The position numbers and the translations under genes were made by a program. From Prochlorococcus sp. AG-402-I20 (lineage in GTDB: Bacteria > Cyanobacteriota > Cyanobacteriia > PCC-6307 > Cyanobiaceae): DNA of 53,255 bases. Shown one piece after another: positions 43,337 to 52,218 of this stretch. The notes under the pieces are model-generated. The model had not been told where the DNA came from, did not search any database, and saw nothing but the letters and a program-made list of their open reading frames with translations. The stretch spans positions 1 through 53,255 of the forward strand of contig QCHY01000010.1 in assembly GCA_003216975.1 (NCBI GenBank). The letters are read 5' to 3'. Positions within the stretch are counted from its first letter, which is position 1. Each line of letters begins with the position of its first letter.

Positions 43337-44702
43337 TAGTTTACTTAAAGCCCCTAATCAAAGTCTTGAAGAGACTGGTTACGCCTGGTATGTAGGAAAT
43401 GCAAGGCTAATCAACCTTTCAGGAAGATTATTAGGTGCTCACATTGCTCACGCAGGACTAATGGTGTTCTGGGCAGGCGCAATGATGCTTTTCGAAGTAA
43501 GTCACTTCACCATGGATAAACCCATGTGGGAGCAAGGCTTAATTTGTATGCCTCATGTAGCCATGTTTGGATACGGCATTGGTCCAGGCGGAGAAGTTAC
43601 AGATGTTTGGCCATTCTTCATAGCAGGTGTTATTCACCTTGTTGCATCTGGAATCCTAGGCTTTGGAGGGGTTTTTCACTCTTTAGCTGGACCAGAGAAA
43701 CTTGAAGAAGCTTTCCCATTTTTCTCTACTGACTGGAGAGATAAAAATCAAATGACCAATATTCTTGGTTTCCATTTGATTGTATTGGGTATTGGATCTC
43801 TTCTATTTTCACTTAACTGGATGTACTTAGGTGGTGCATACGACACTTGGGCTCCTGGCGGAGGAGAAGTTAGGCTGATCAACCCAACTCTCGATCCAAG
43901 AGTTATTTTTGGATATCTACTTTCAACCCCTTGGGGTGGTCAGGGTTGGATCGTTGGTGTCAACTCGATGGAAGATATTGTCGGAGGACATGTTTACCTA
44001 GCTGTTATAGAAATAATTGGTGGTATATTCCATGTCCTTACTGGCCCTTATGGATGGGCAAGAAGAGCCTTTATCTGGAATGGTGAAGGTCTTCTTAGTT
44101 ATGCATTAGGTGGAATATGTGTAGCAAGTTTCATTGCTTCTTGTTTCATCTGGTTCAATAACACTGCTTATCCATCTGAGTTTTATGGTCCAACAAACGC
44201 TGAAGCCTCTCAGGCTCAGAGTTTCACATTCCTAGTTCGTGACCAACGAATTGGTGCAAATGTAGGATCAACTATGGGACCAACTGGATTAGGTAAATAC
44301 TTGATGCGCTCTCCAACTGGTGAAATCATCTTTGGTGGAGAAACCATGCGTTTTTGGGATTTCCGAGGTCCATGGTTAGAACCTCTTAGAGGTCCTAATG
44401 GATTAAGTCTCGACAAAATTCAAAATGATATTCAGCCTTGGCAAGTTCGCCGTGCTGCTGAATACATGACACATGCTCCTAATGCTTCAATCAACTCTGT
44501 TGGTGGAATTATTACCGAGCCTAATGCAGTTAACTTTGTTAACTTGCGTCAATGGCTTGCAGGTGCTCAGTTCTTCCTTGGTTGGTTTACTTTCGTAGGC
44601 CATCTTTGGCATGCTGGTCGCGCGCGAGCAGCTGCAGCTGGATTTGAAAAAGGTATCAGTCGTTCACAAGAGCCTGCTCTTTCAATGCCTGATCTAGATT
44701 AG
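43320..44702 (+). CDS. psbC: Photosystem II CP43 chlorophyll-binding protein
   Basis: It is a 460-residue core antenna with six helices. I start it at the GTG 43320 inside psbD, the usual cyanobacterial and plastid arrangement, because it gives [20 protein letters not shown] and GAGGAGG-like Shine-Dalgarno sequence lies in the psbD end just before. Diagnostic segments: [20 protein letters not shown] (~35), GMEDI-type [20 protein letters not shown] (~220), the large lumenal loop with [20 protein letters not shown] (~340) that contributes the Mn-cluster ligand and arginine, and the closing [18 protein letters not shown] strong terminator follows. Confidence 0.99.
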   Translation: METPFNSLLKAPNQSLEETGYAWYVGNARLINLSGRLLGAHIAHAGLMVFWAGAMMLFEVSHFTMDKPMWEQGLICMPHVAMFGYGIGPGGEVTDVWPFFIAGVIHLVASGILGFGGVFHSLAGPEKLEEAFPFFSTDWRDKNQMTNILGFHLIVLGIGSLLFSLNWMYLGGAYDTWAPGGGEVRLINPTLDPRVIFGYLLSTPWGGQGWIVGVNSMEDIVGGHVYLAVIEIIGGIFHVLTGPYGWARRAFIWNGEGLLSYALGGICVASFIASCFIWFNNTAYPSEFYGPTNAEASQAQSFTFLVRDQRIGANVGSTMGPTGLGKYLMRSPTGEIIFGGETMRFWDFRGPWLEPLRGPNGLSLDKIQNDIQPWQVRRAAEYMTHAPNASINSVGGIITEPNAVNFVNLRQWLAGAQFFLGWFTFVGHLWHAGRARAAAAGFEKGISRSQEPALSMPDLD

Positions 44703-44722
44703 ATCTCTCAATAAATAAAAAA

Positions 44723-44749
44723 AGCTCTCTTTTATAGAGGGCTTTTTTT
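44723..44749 (+). terminator. Intrinsic terminator of psbDC
   Basis: AGCTCTCT (44723-44730) pairs with AGAGGGCT (44736-44743) with one G-T wobble, a five-base loop, and a run of seven Ts follows. It ends the psbD-psbC transcript before maf, which lies on the opposite strand. Confidence 0.85.
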
Positions 44750-44779
44750 ATGGTTAAAAATATTTGATCTTAATATTAT

Positions 44780-45415
44780 TTATCTATCTAAAAGCAAGCG
44801 AGATAAACCCAATCTTTCTAAATTATTTTTTAACCAAGGTAAGCTAAGACCAATAACATTACTAAAACATCCATCTATTTTTTTTAAAAAAAGTGCTCCA
44901 TTTCCTTCAATCGCAAAGCCTCCTGCACAATTGTATGGTTCTGAAGTTGAAGCATATTTATTAATCTCAAAATTGGATAAATTCATAAATTCAATTTTTG
45001 TGCTCACAACTCCTTCGCAACTATTTTTTATTGAAATACTTTCAATCTCAGGTTTGGAATTATCCAACGAAATTAAATAGTGACCTGTATGCAAAAAACC
45101 AGTTTTACCAGACATCCTTTGCCATCTGGATATCAATTGCTCTTTATTAATTGGCTTTTCGAAAATCTCTCCCTCAAACTCAAACAAAGAGTCACAACCT
45201 AATAAAGCTTGAAAAGTATTTAAGGCATAATTTTCTTTTCTCAACTTTTTTAATGCACTATCAGCTTTACTAATAGCTAATAATTTGACCTTCAAAATTG
45301 GATTTTGTTCCTGAAGCTTTGTCTCGTCAAAATCACTTACAATAACTTTGTATCTTAAAGCGATTTGATCAAGTAATTTTTGACGTGCTTTGGATGCAGA
45401 GGCAAGCACAAACAT
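44780..45415 (-). CDS. maf: Maf-like nucleotide pyrophosphatase
   Basis: FVLASASKARQKLLDQIALR at the N-terminus is the Maf signature (LAS.S.RR.LL), YKVIVSDFDETKL follows, LLGCDSLFEFEGEIFEKP near residue 74 holds the conserved aspartate, and YNCAGGFAIEGNGALFLKKI near 165 is the usual C-terminal block. Maf proteins hydrolyse non-canonical or methylated nucleoside triphosphates to monophosphates (house-cleaning), and some influence septum formation. The length of 211 residues is normal. It converges with psbDC. Confidence 0.93.
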   Translation of the reverse strand: MFVLASASKARQKLLDQIALRYKVIVSDFDETKLQEQNPILKVKLLAISKADSALKKLRKENYALNTFQALLGCDSLFEFEGEIFEKPINKEQLISRWQRMSGKTGFLHTGHYLISLDNSKPEIESISIKNSCEGVVSTKIEFMNLSNFEINKYASTSEPYNCAGGFAIEGNGALFLKKIDGCFSNVIGLSLPWLKNNLERLGLSRLLLDR

Positions 45416-45486
45416 AGAAAACTAAATTTTTTAATACTTATGATCATTATTGATCTTCTTTTTAAAAAATAAATCCTTTTAATTAA

Positions 45487-45861
45487 ATGTTTCTGATTGA
45501 CCAAAAAATCTTTAAAAGAGCAAAGAAAGGGATTAGGAATTGTCCCTTTAACTTTGTTCTTTTTCAAAGTCTTAAAAATGAGAGTCTGAGTGCTCAAGAT
45601 GTTTTTGAGAATAAATCAAAATATTTGAATGAAGAGTTTATGTTTATCAATAGTAGTTTATTCATAGAAAATGAATTTCTTAAATTAATTAAAATCGGTG
45701 TCTTAAGAAGAGAAGTTGACGGTCAAGGGCTTACTTCAAAAGTTCGTGTTACACCAATAGGAAGGCAAGTCCTAAAAAGCCGTACGGATTTATTTACTAA
45801 AAAAATATCGCTTATAAAAAAATTAATTACATGCCTAAAATATCAATTATCCCCAAGATGA
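45487..45861 (+). CDS. Conserved cyanobacterial hypothetical protein (Npun_F0494-like)
   Basis: The 124-residue soluble protein has SLSAQDVFENKSKYLNEEFM near residue 33 and LIKIGVLRREVDGQGLTSKV near 67, which I recognise as a cyanobacterial family without known function; the second half resembles a winged-helix wing (VRVTPIGRQVLKS). Its stop overlaps the cobQ start as ATGA, so the two are translationally coupled. The context with cobQ hints only at co-expression. Confidence 0.7.
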   Translation: MFLIDQKIFKRAKKGIRNCPFNFVLFQSLKNESLSAQDVFENKSKYLNEEFMFINSSLFIENEFLKLIKIGVLRREVDGQGLTSKVRVTPIGRQVLKSRTDLFTKKISLIKKLITCLKYQLSPR

Positions 45862-47372
45862 ATATAGACCTCAAACGTACTCCATTAATGGTTTTAGGAA
45901 CCTCTAGTGGTGCAGGTAAAACTCTCATAGCTACTGCTATTTGTCGATGTTTAAAAAGGAAAGGAGAACAGCCAATACCTTTTAAGGGCCAAAACATGAG
46001 CAATAACGCATGGGTTGATACTCAAGGAAGAGAAATGGCATATTCTCAAGCACTCCAATCTTGGTCTGCAGGCATAGAGCCAAGTGCTGAAATGAATCCT
46101 GTGCTTCTAAAGCCAAAAGGGGATTGCATTAGTGAAGTAATTCATCTAGGCAAAAGTGTCGGCACTAGTAAAGCGGTCAATTATTACGAAGACTGGTTCG
46201 ATTCAGGGTGGGAAGCTATTAAAAAAGGCCTAGCAATATTATTAAAGAGCAATAAAAACGGAAGACTCATTCTTGAGGGAGCTGGAAGTCCCGTAGAGGT
46301 AAATTTGCAACATAAAGATCTTACAAATTTGAAATTAGCAAAATTTTTAAACGCAAATTGTATTTTAGTAGCAGATATTGAAAGAGGTGGTGTTTTTGCT
46401 CAAATAATTGGAACAATTGCATTGATGAAACCTATTGAAAAAAGATTGATTAAAGGAATAATTATTAATAGGTTCAGAGGCGATAAAGCCTTATTTGAAA
46501 CAGGAGTTACATGGATAGAGAAAGAAACAGGAATCCCAGTTTTAGGAATATTACCTTGGCTAAAAGAGATTTTCCCACCAGAAGATTCACTTGATCTACT
46601 TGAAAGGAAACAAATAAATCAAAGTGCAGAAATAGAAATAGCAATAATAAAATTACCTAGAATTAGTAATTTTTCTGATCTAGATCCTTTTATTAGCGAT
46701 TCAAGTATTCAATTGAGATGGATAGAACCTGGCCAAAAGCTAGGAGAACCGGATGTATTAATAATTCCTGGAAGCAAACAAACAATTAAAGATTTAGAGA
46801 GTCTAAATAAAACTGGTTTGAGCAACCAAATTAAAGATTATGCCCAAAAAGGGGGAAATATTTTTGGCATATGTGGAGGGTTACAAATGCTAGGAAAATC
46901 ATTAGAAGATCCCTATAACCAGGAAAGCATCAAGGGGGTAAATACATTTTCAAATATGGGGTTGAACCTTCTCCCCATCAAAACAACCTTTGGAGACATC
47001 AAGATCACTTCACAAAGAGAAGAAAGAGTTTCATGGCCAGATTCACAAAATATAAAGGGGTTTGAAATGCATTATGGGAAAAGTGATTTAATTAATCATA
47101 AAAATTCCGATATTATTTCCTTATTCAAAAATAGTTCTTTAGGATGGATAATTGAAAAAAAGGATAAAAGTTTTATTGGAGGAACTTACTTACATGGAAT
47201 TTTTGAAAATGATGAATGGCGTAACCAATGGATCAATAAAATAAGACAGAAAAAGGGATTAAACAAACTAAATACTAGCGAAGAGAATAATCATGATAAA
47301 AGAGAAAAACTATTGGATTTACTAGCTGATGCATTCGAAAAAAATATCAATATTGATATTTTTTTCGAATGA
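45858..47372 (+). CDS. cobQ: Cobyric acid synthase
   Basis: It is a glutamine-dependent amidotransferase that amidates carboxyls of adenosylcobyrinic acid a,c-diamide in cobalamin (pseudo-B12 in picocyanobacteria) synthesis. The ATP loop MVLGTSSGAGKTLIATAICR opens the protein, FKGQNMSNNAWV follows, and the class I glutaminase domain has IFGICGGLQMLGKSL (catalytic Cys near residue 335) and YLHGIFENDEWR (His) near the end. I choose ATG 45858 (ATGA overlap with the previous stop) over the frame's first ATG at 45831. 504 residues is normal. The ferredoxin gene follows 8 bases later. Confidence 0.96.
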   Translation: MNIDLKRTPLMVLGTSSGAGKTLIATAICRCLKRKGEQPIPFKGQNMSNNAWVDTQGREMAYSQALQSWSAGIEPSAEMNPVLLKPKGDCISEVIHLGKSVGTSKAVNYYEDWFDSGWEAIKKGLAILLKSNKNGRLILEGAGSPVEVNLQHKDLTNLKLAKFLNANCILVADIERGGVFAQIIGTIALMKPIEKRLIKGIIINRFRGDKALFETGVTWIEKETGIPVLGILPWLKEIFPPEDSLDLLERKQINQSAEIEIAIIKLPRISNFSDLDPFISDSSIQLRWIEPGQKLGEPDVLIIPGSKQTIKDLESLNKTGLSNQIKDYAQKGGNIFGICGGLQMLGKSLEDPYNQESIKGVNTFSNMGLNLLPIKTTFGDIKITSQREERVSWPDSQNIKGFEMHYGKSDLINHKNSDIISLFKNSSLGWIIEKKDKSFIGGTYLHGIFENDEWRNQWINKIRQKKGLNKLNTSEENNHDKREKLLDLLADAFEKNINIDIFFE

Positions 47373-47380
47373 TTTAAATA

Positions 47381-47614
47381 ATGAAAAACGTAAAAATCAA
47401 CTGGCCTAACAAGGAATCAAGCAATAGCACTCCTGGAGTTGACTGGTTAAAAGCTGCACATGATGCAAATATCGAGATCCCTACTGGATGCCTAGGAGGA
47501 AGCTGCGGTGCATGCGAAATAGAGGTTAACGGTGTAGTAGTACGTGCATGTATCGCCACAGTTCCAAACGAAAAGGAACTTAATGTTGAATTTTTCAGTG
47601 ATCCTTATTGGTAA
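47381..47614 (+). CDS. Short 2Fe-2S ferredoxin-like protein
   Basis: Four cysteines with plant-type spacing are present: GCLGGSCGACEIEVNGVVVR followed by AC, that is C-x5-C-x2-C then a fourth about 11 residues later. The protein has only 77 residues, versus about 97 in PetF, because the segment after the fourth cysteine is short. It starts 8 bases after cobQ in the same direction, so it may supply electrons to a nearby cobalamin or other oxidoreductase step; this is inference from position. It is not the main photosynthetic ferredoxin. Confidence 0.85.
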   Translation: MKNVKINWPNKESSNSTPGVDWLKAAHDANIEIPTGCLGGSCGACEIEVNGVVVRACIATVPNEKELNVEFFSDPYW

Positions 47615-47641
47615 TAACAAATAAATCCAACTTCTTGATAA

Positions 47642-48283
47642 TCAATAATATTTCTCTGCTCTTCTAATAGCTTTAATAGAACCTTTATAATCTCCAATTT
47701 TGTACTTTGATTCACTAATAAGCTCTAATGTATTTATCACCTCTTTTTTTCTTTTCTCACTAATCACTTTTTTATAATCTGCGATTAAATCATATTTACT
47801 TTTTCGTATTTCTGAACCTTTAATCAGAGCATTATATTTAGGTTCTAGATCCATTTTTTTAAATGTACCTAACAAAATATTTTTATAATCTATTTTAGTG
47901 TTATCTAATTCATTGGATTTATCAATTTCCAATAATCTAATTTTTTTAGCTTTTCTTTTATCATCTATTGCTCCCTGATAATCTCCATTTTTATATCTAG
48001 AGTTACTTCTACCACTAAATGAAATGTCTTTAGACCTTTGTTTAATAATATCTATTTTAGATTCAAAAAAAATTGACTTTGAGAAATCATCTATAGCAGA
48101 TATATTTTCTCCTAACTTATCATTCAAGAAACCACAATTTAAATATGCTAAAGCAATATCATCTGGGTTTTCAAGACTATCAATATTCTTTTTAATAGAG
48201 TTAATGGCCCCATCATAATCACCTAAATCAATCAAATTTATTGCTTCATCGTAAAAAGATGAAGGCTCTTCTGATTTTTTCAA
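47642..48283 (-). CDS. Small TPR-like repeat protein
   Basis: TPR-like units are visible: ALAYLNCGFLNDKLGENISA near residue 41, ISFSGRSNSRYKNGDYQGAI near 83 and ESKYKIGDYKGSIKAIRRAE near the C-terminus, where G-D-Y-x-G-(A/S)-I marks the second helix of each unit. The 213-residue product is lysine-rich, with no signal peptide. It probably acts as an interaction scaffold; the partner is unknown. It stands alone on the minus strand and resembles the many short TPR proteins of Prochlorococcus. Confidence 0.65.
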   Translation of the reverse strand: MKKSEEPSSFYDEAINLIDLGDYDGAINSIKKNIDSLENPDDIALAYLNCGFLNDKLGENISAIDDFSKSIFFESKIDIIKQRSKDISFSGRSNSRYKNGDYQGAIDDKRKAKKIRLLEIDKSNELDNTKIDYKNILLGTFKKMDLEPKYNALIKGSEIRKSKYDLIADYKKVISEKRKKEVINTLELISESKYKIGDYKGSIKAIRRAEKYY

Positions 48284-48379
48284 ATGATTTCTACCTCTTC
48301 TTTATTTTAAGCACATTCAATACAGTCAGTTTAAAAGTGTTCAAGAAAATATGTAAGAAAAAGTAACTTCTAGTCAATA

Positions 48380-48466
48380 CGGAGAGGGTGGGATTCGAAC
48401 CCACGGATAGTTTTAGCTATCAAACGATTTCGAGTCGTTCGCTTTCGACCACTCAGCCACCTCTCC
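48380..48466 (-). tRNA. tRNA-Ser (anticodon CGA)
   Basis: Minus-strand cloverleaf: 7-bp acceptor GGAGAGG/CCTCTCC with G discriminator at 48380, D-arm TGGCTGAGTGGTCGAAAGC, anticodon arm AACGA-CTCGAAA-TCGTT giving CGA, a long variable arm (GATAGCTAAAACTATC) as in serine tRNAs, and T-arm GTGGGTTCGAATCCCAC. CCA is not encoded. It decodes UCG. Confidence 0.97.
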
Positions 48467-48540
48467 CTAGAAGTTAGTTTAAGACAATCTTCTCTTTTCA
48501 CTTAAGAATAAGCAGAATTAAAAATCTAATTTTTAATTGT

Positions 48541-49566
48541 TTAATCCCAACCTGCCTTCCTCATAAGCTGTATTGCTTTTTTATTATTTGCTCCTAATTG
48601 ATCAATGGTCACACTATCAGGAGTAAATAATCCAAATTGTGCAACCTCATCGGTTTTATTGTAACCAACTAAAGGGTGTTCAAATGTTGGACCAGCTAAC
48701 CCACTACTCCCAACAGGAGAGGCAAGATACTCTAGGAGTTGAATAGCTTCTTCTTTGTTTTCAGCATATTTAGCAATTCCACCTGCACTGACATTTACAT
48801 GTGCAGGATTAGGAGTAAGAACCTTTACTTTTTTAGCCAACCTTTGATCTTTTCTACCATTGACACCCGCAAGCATTCTTGAAACATAGTAGTGATTAAC
48901 AATACCCACTCCACATTTACCTTGAGCAACAGCTCTTATAACACCAATATCACCAGGGAAAAAAGGCTGAGAAATATTTGAAATCATCCCTTTCAACCAC
49001 TCTTTGGTTTGGGCTTCTCCTTTATTGACAATTTGATTAGCGACTAATGATTGATTGTATGGACTGCTCCTTTTTCTCACACAGACAAGACCGTCCAAAG
49101 AAGGATTCGCAAGATCTGAATAATCTTTGATTGAATTTATATCAACTTTTTTTGGATTAGCAACCATGACTCTAACCCTTCTTGTTAAGGCATACCATCT
49201 TGCTTGAGGATCTCTATATTCCACTGGAACATTTTTATCTAATTTGGAAGACCTATATGACTGAAGAAGACCACTTTTAGCAGCATTGCTAATTCGAGCC
49301 GCATCAACAAGAAGAATCACATCGGCTTTAGAATTTGATCCTTCCCTTTTCAATCTTTCAACTAAAGAAATTCCTGTCGCCTCGATCAATCGGATTTTTA
49401 TCCCAGTCTCCTCTGCAAATTGCTTATATATCTGCTTATCGGTGTTGTAATGCCTGCCTGAATAAATTCTTACTTCTCTCTCAGAGGCTTTTACATGATA
49501 AAAACTTGAAGAGACTAATAAAGTACTTGCTACTACGGAAGTAAAAAGACGCTTAATTAAATTCAT
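48541..49566 (-). CDS. futA: Iron(III) ABC transporter substrate-binding protein (FutA/IdiA type)
   Basis: A signal peptide (RLFTSVVASTLLVSSSFYHV, cleaved near KASERE) leads to a periplasmic binding protein. REVRIYSGRHYNTDKQIYKQ is the classic FutA opening, and tyrosines near YVSRML (~230) with GVGIVNHYYVSR supply ferric ligands. It delivers Fe3+ to FutBC or protects PSII acceptors. 341 residues is normal. It is divergent from piuC across 148 bases, so both may share iron regulation; no clear E. coli-type Fur box is seen there, only the palindrome at 49641. Confidence 0.95.
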   Translation of the reverse strand: MNLIKRLFTSVVASTLLVSSSFYHVKASEREVRIYSGRHYNTDKQIYKQFAEETGIKIRLIEATGISLVERLKREGSNSKADVILLVDAARISNAAKSGLLQSYRSSKLDKNVPVEYRDPQARWYALTRRVRVMVANPKKVDINSIKDYSDLANPSLDGLVCVRKRSSPYNQSLVANQIVNKGEAQTKEWLKGMISNISQPFFPGDIGVIRAVAQGKCGVGIVNHYYVSRMLAGVNGRKDQRLAKKVKVLTPNPAHVNVSAGGIAKYAENKEEAIQLLEYLASPVGSSGLAGPTFEHPLVGYNKTDEVAQFGLFTPDSVTIDQLGANNKKAIQLMRKAGWD

Positions 49567-49640
49567 TAATCTATCTAGGGAAGGGATTAATAACTTTGCA
49601 TAGACTAGGCAAGAAGATACTGCTAAAAACAGATACGCAA

Positions 49641-49658
49641 CTTTGATACGTATTGAAG
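49641..49658. promoter_or_regulatory. Candidate operator between futA and piuC
   Basis: CTTTGATACGTATTGAAG is an imperfect palindrome (14 of 18 positions symmetric) centred in the divergent 148-bp region. It does not match the Fur box consensus well. A shared iron-responsive site is plausible but unproven. Confidence 0.35.
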
Positions 49659-49714
49659 TATAAATTGATATCTTATTTATACTTTATGATAGAAATTAAA
49701 TCTAAATATTAAAG

Positions 49715-50380
49715 ATGGAATATTTAACTCATTCTCTAATAGATGAATCAGAAGCTCTTCAAATAGTCAATAAGCTAAAAGCAGAGAAATTATCCTGGCA
49801 AGATGGTAAAAAGACTGCAGGAAGTCATGCTGCAGAAATAAAATCTAATTTTCAATTAGATAAAAATTCAAAATTATCAATAGAGCTTACAGATATCATT
49901 ATTAACAAAATAATTTCGAATCCTCTTATAAAAAGTTTTACGTTACCTAGTCTGATTCATGGAGTCATGTTTACTCAATCCCTTGCTGGGCATCACTATG
50001 GGTTGCATATTGATAATCCTTATATGCCCTCAGGAAGAAGTGATCTATCTTTTACCTTATTTTTAAATTCGCAAGAAGATTATGAAGGTGGTGAATTATG
50101 TATTCAGACGATAAATAAAACTGAAAAAATTAAACTTTCTGCTGGAGAAATGATAATTTATCCGAGCACTCAACTACATTCTGTTGCTGACGTCAAAGAT
50201 GGTGAACGTCATGTATGTGTAGGCTGGATTCAAAGCTATGTTCAAAACAATGAAGATAGAAATTTCCTATTCGGTCTGGATGCAGGAGCAAAAGGCTTAC
50301 TAGCAAAACATGGAAGATCCGATGAATTAGATTTAATTTTCCAAGCTTACAGCAATATCCTAAGAAGATTAGGAGATTAA
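49715..50380 (+). CDS. piuC: PiuC-type Fe(II)/2OG dioxygenase (PKHD hydroxylase)
   Basis: It is a 221-residue double-stranded beta-helix oxygenase. Metal ligands are in HHYGLHIDNPYM (His and Asp, near residue 93) and TQLHSVADV (His, near 157); 2OG is probably bound by the arginine in DGERHVCVGW. The YEGGELCIQT segment near 128 is typical of the PKHD family. PiuC genes elsewhere accompany iron and siderophore uptake and respond to iron. Here it is divergent from futA and co-directional with the small secreted protein at 50466, supporting an iron-response role. The substrate is unknown. Confidence 0.9.
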   Translation: MEYLTHSLIDESEALQIVNKLKAEKLSWQDGKKTAGSHAAEIKSNFQLDKNSKLSIELTDIIINKIISNPLIKSFTLPSLIHGVMFTQSLAGHHYGLHIDNPYMPSGRSDLSFTLFLNSQEDYEGGELCIQTINKTEKIKLSAGEMIIYPSTQLHSVADVKDGERHVCVGWIQSYVQNNEDRNFLFGLDAGAKGLLAKHGRSDELDLIFQAYSNILRRLGD

Positions 50381-50465
50381 ATCTATCACTTTATACAAGC
50401 AGAAGTAAAAAAAGAACTTTCATTAGAAGTCGCGACCTATCAAAATAGAACAAATCAAACTAGGC

Positions 50466-50711
50466 ATGCCAAGTAAAACACCCATTGGAATATTTCTAGC
50501 CGCCGCCGCAGCTTTATCTACTAATGCAATTATTCCAGTCAATTCAATTGCTGGTGAAAAACATGGAGATATGGGTGGTTTAAAGGAATGGACCACTGAT
50601 CAAGAAGTAGATGAAGAAGGAAAGCTTGACGAAGCTGCTCAAAAAGCTGCTGATAAAGCTAAAAAAGCAGATATTTGCATTCCAATTGGAGAAGGGGAAA
50701 ACTGCTGGTAA
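50466..50711 (+). CDS. Small secreted protein, 81 residues, C-terminal CIPIGEGENCW motif
   Basis: It has a signal peptide (PIGIFLAAAAALSTNAIIPV, cleaved near NSIAG). The mature part is charged and lysine/alanine-rich (GKLDEAAQKAADKAKKADIC), then ends ICIPIGEGENCW, with two cysteines. I recall similar small proteins near iron genes in marine cyanobacteria but have no function. It follows piuC by 85 bases and is closed by the terminator at 50730. Confidence 0.65.
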   Translation: MPSKTPIGIFLAAAAALSTNAIIPVNSIAGEKHGDMGGLKEWTTDQEVDEEGKLDEAAQKAADKAKKADICIPIGEGENCW

Positions 50712-50729
50712 TAAATTTAAAGTTCACAA

Positions 50730-50757
50730 AAAACTCCCTGAATGGGAGTTTTTTAAT
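50730..50757 (+). terminator. Intrinsic terminator after the small secreted protein
   Basis: AACTCCC (50732-50738) pairs with GGGAGTT (50744-50750), loop TGAAT, flanked by A and T runs that extend pairing. It ends the piuC/small-protein transcripts. Confidence 0.8.
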
Positions 50758-50775
50758 ACCAATAAATAAACAAAA

Positions 50776-50799
50776 AAAACGCCCCTTTTGGGGCGTTTT
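50776..50799 (-). terminator. Bidirectional terminator, probably of the porin gene
   Basis: AAAACGCCCC (50776-50785) pairs perfectly with GGGGCGTTTT (50790-50799) around TTTT, with further A and T runs on either side. It lies 23 bases beyond the porin stop and works for both strands. Confidence 0.88.
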
Positions 50800-50822
50800 T
50801 TAATGGTGTAATTCTTGAGAAT

Positions 50823-52067
50823 TTAGAATCTAAATTCTGTAAGAAGTACTGCACCAGTGATATCCTTTCCTTCTGCTTCAACATCTGTTGATCCAAATAC
50901 AGCAGGAGTTACGGTTACGCCGTCGTTAATTTTGAACTCGTAATAAGCTTCCCAAACTGTATTGTCCTCAGATGGATCAGATCCAACACCTTTTATGCCA
51001 GTAGCGGCTTGCCTTGAACCAAATGCAACACCAGCTCTATTGCCATCAACAAAAAGATCTTTCCAACCTAGACCAATCATCCAACCTGATGTATCTTCTG
51101 CCTGACCAGCTGAAGGGCTGTCCATAGAAGCAGTTTCATAACCAACCTGAATTTCAGGGATAGCACCTGTTTCGTCTGGCTTCCAGTATCCTCTTAGACC
51201 GTAAGCAGTGATGTCACCATCATGGTCTGCAAGTTTTGAATGGTAGTAACCATCATAACCATTAGCACCATTTTCTTTAAATGAAGTTGCAAGAGAAACT
51301 TGCCACTGAGGAGAACCATACTCAATCTTAGTTAAGACGAAATTCCTGGTTTTCTCACCAAACAGACCATTATCACTTGATGAATCAGCTCCATCTTTAG
51401 CAGTATAGTTAGCACTTACAGCCCATCTAGCGGCAGAAGGATCATCAACTTCCTGTGTCCATGCAACACCAAATCCTGGGCTTGTGCTTGAACCATAAGA
51501 AGAGCCATTAGGACCATTAGCAAATTGCTTAGTAATTGGCTTATAGATTGAAGCAGAACTAGCTAGCATGTAGTAGTTTTCAATTCTTGGTCCAACCCAA
51601 ACTTGAAGAGAATCTCCTACGGGGAATTGATACCAAAGTTTGTCTACCTTCAATGTGCCGCCATTTTTATTAGCAGCTGATAAGTAAGTACCTTGTCCAG
51701 AATCACCAAAATGATCGCTTACGTTACCAGTCTTGATACGGGTATAAAGATTATCTTCACCAGTGAAACTTGTATTCAGATTTAACTGATACATATATTC
51801 CATAGTGATGCTGTCAGTATCTGACTCTGAATCATCATCAACGTAACCAGTAATGAAAGCAGCTTTACCACTCATCTTTGTAGATGAAGAGAACTGACCA
51901 GCCATTATTTCGCCGAGTTGAGCTTCAACGCCATCAACACGAGCTTGAATAACTTCAGAACTTAAATCTGATTCGTTAGATACCGGAGTAACGTCGGCAT
52001 TTGCAGCTAATGGTGCCATTAGGCCCAAAGCAGCAGGAGCTACCAGCAAACGCTGAAAAAGCTTCAT
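50823..52067 (-). CDS. Outer-membrane porin (picocyanobacterial type)
   Basis: A signal peptide (KLFQRLLVAPAALGLMAPLA, cleaved near ANADV) precedes a short helical segment with DGVEAQLGEIMAGQFSSSTK, then a long beta-barrel of alternating polar/hydrophobic strands ending in LTEFRF, with the terminal phenylalanine expected for outer-membrane insertion. The SLH domain found in larger cyanobacterial porins is absent or replaced by the short coiled region. I start at ATG 52067, because GAGGA lies ~6 bases upstream; the frame extends eight codons further. It serves general or specific uptake of small solutes across the outer membrane. Confidence 0.9.
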   Translation of the reverse strand: MKLFQRLLVAPAALGLMAPLAANADVTPVSNESDLSSEVIQARVDGVEAQLGEIMAGQFSSSTKMSGKAAFITGYVDDDSESDTDSITMEYMYQLNLNTSFTGEDNLYTRIKTGNVSDHFGDSGQGTYLSAANKNGGTLKVDKLWYQFPVGDSLQVWVGPRIENYYMLASSASIYKPITKQFANGPNGSSYGSSTSPGFGVAWTQEVDDPSAARWAVSANYTAKDGADSSSDNGLFGEKTRNFVLTKIEYGSPQWQVSLATSFKENGANGYDGYYHSKLADHDGDITAYGLRGYWKPDETGAIPEIQVGYETASMDSPSAGQAEDTSGWMIGLGWKDLFVDGNRAGVAFGSRQAATGIKGVGSDPSEDNTVWEAYYEFKINDGVTVTPAVFGSTDVEAEGKDITGAVLLTEFRF

Positions 52068-52218
52068 TGTGTCCTCACACAAATATTTCAACCGAATAAT
52101 AGTGTATTCAATAAGACATTTCAGAGCGATAGCTCTTAGAAGTATCTTTTTATACAGCGAGATATACTATTCGATCTATTTGTTAGCGAATTAACCTAAA
52201 ATTATTACTTAGAGTTAA

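Noticed and set aside
48380-48466. tRNA-Ser as the integration site of the island
   Set aside because: The neighbouring genes are ordinary core genes, and no partial copy of the tRNA 3' end is seen elsewhere in the window; the repeats trace to ychF instead.
49567-49714. Classical Fur box between futA and piuC
   Set aside because: I could not find a good match to GATAATGATAATCATTATC; only a different imperfect palindrome is present.
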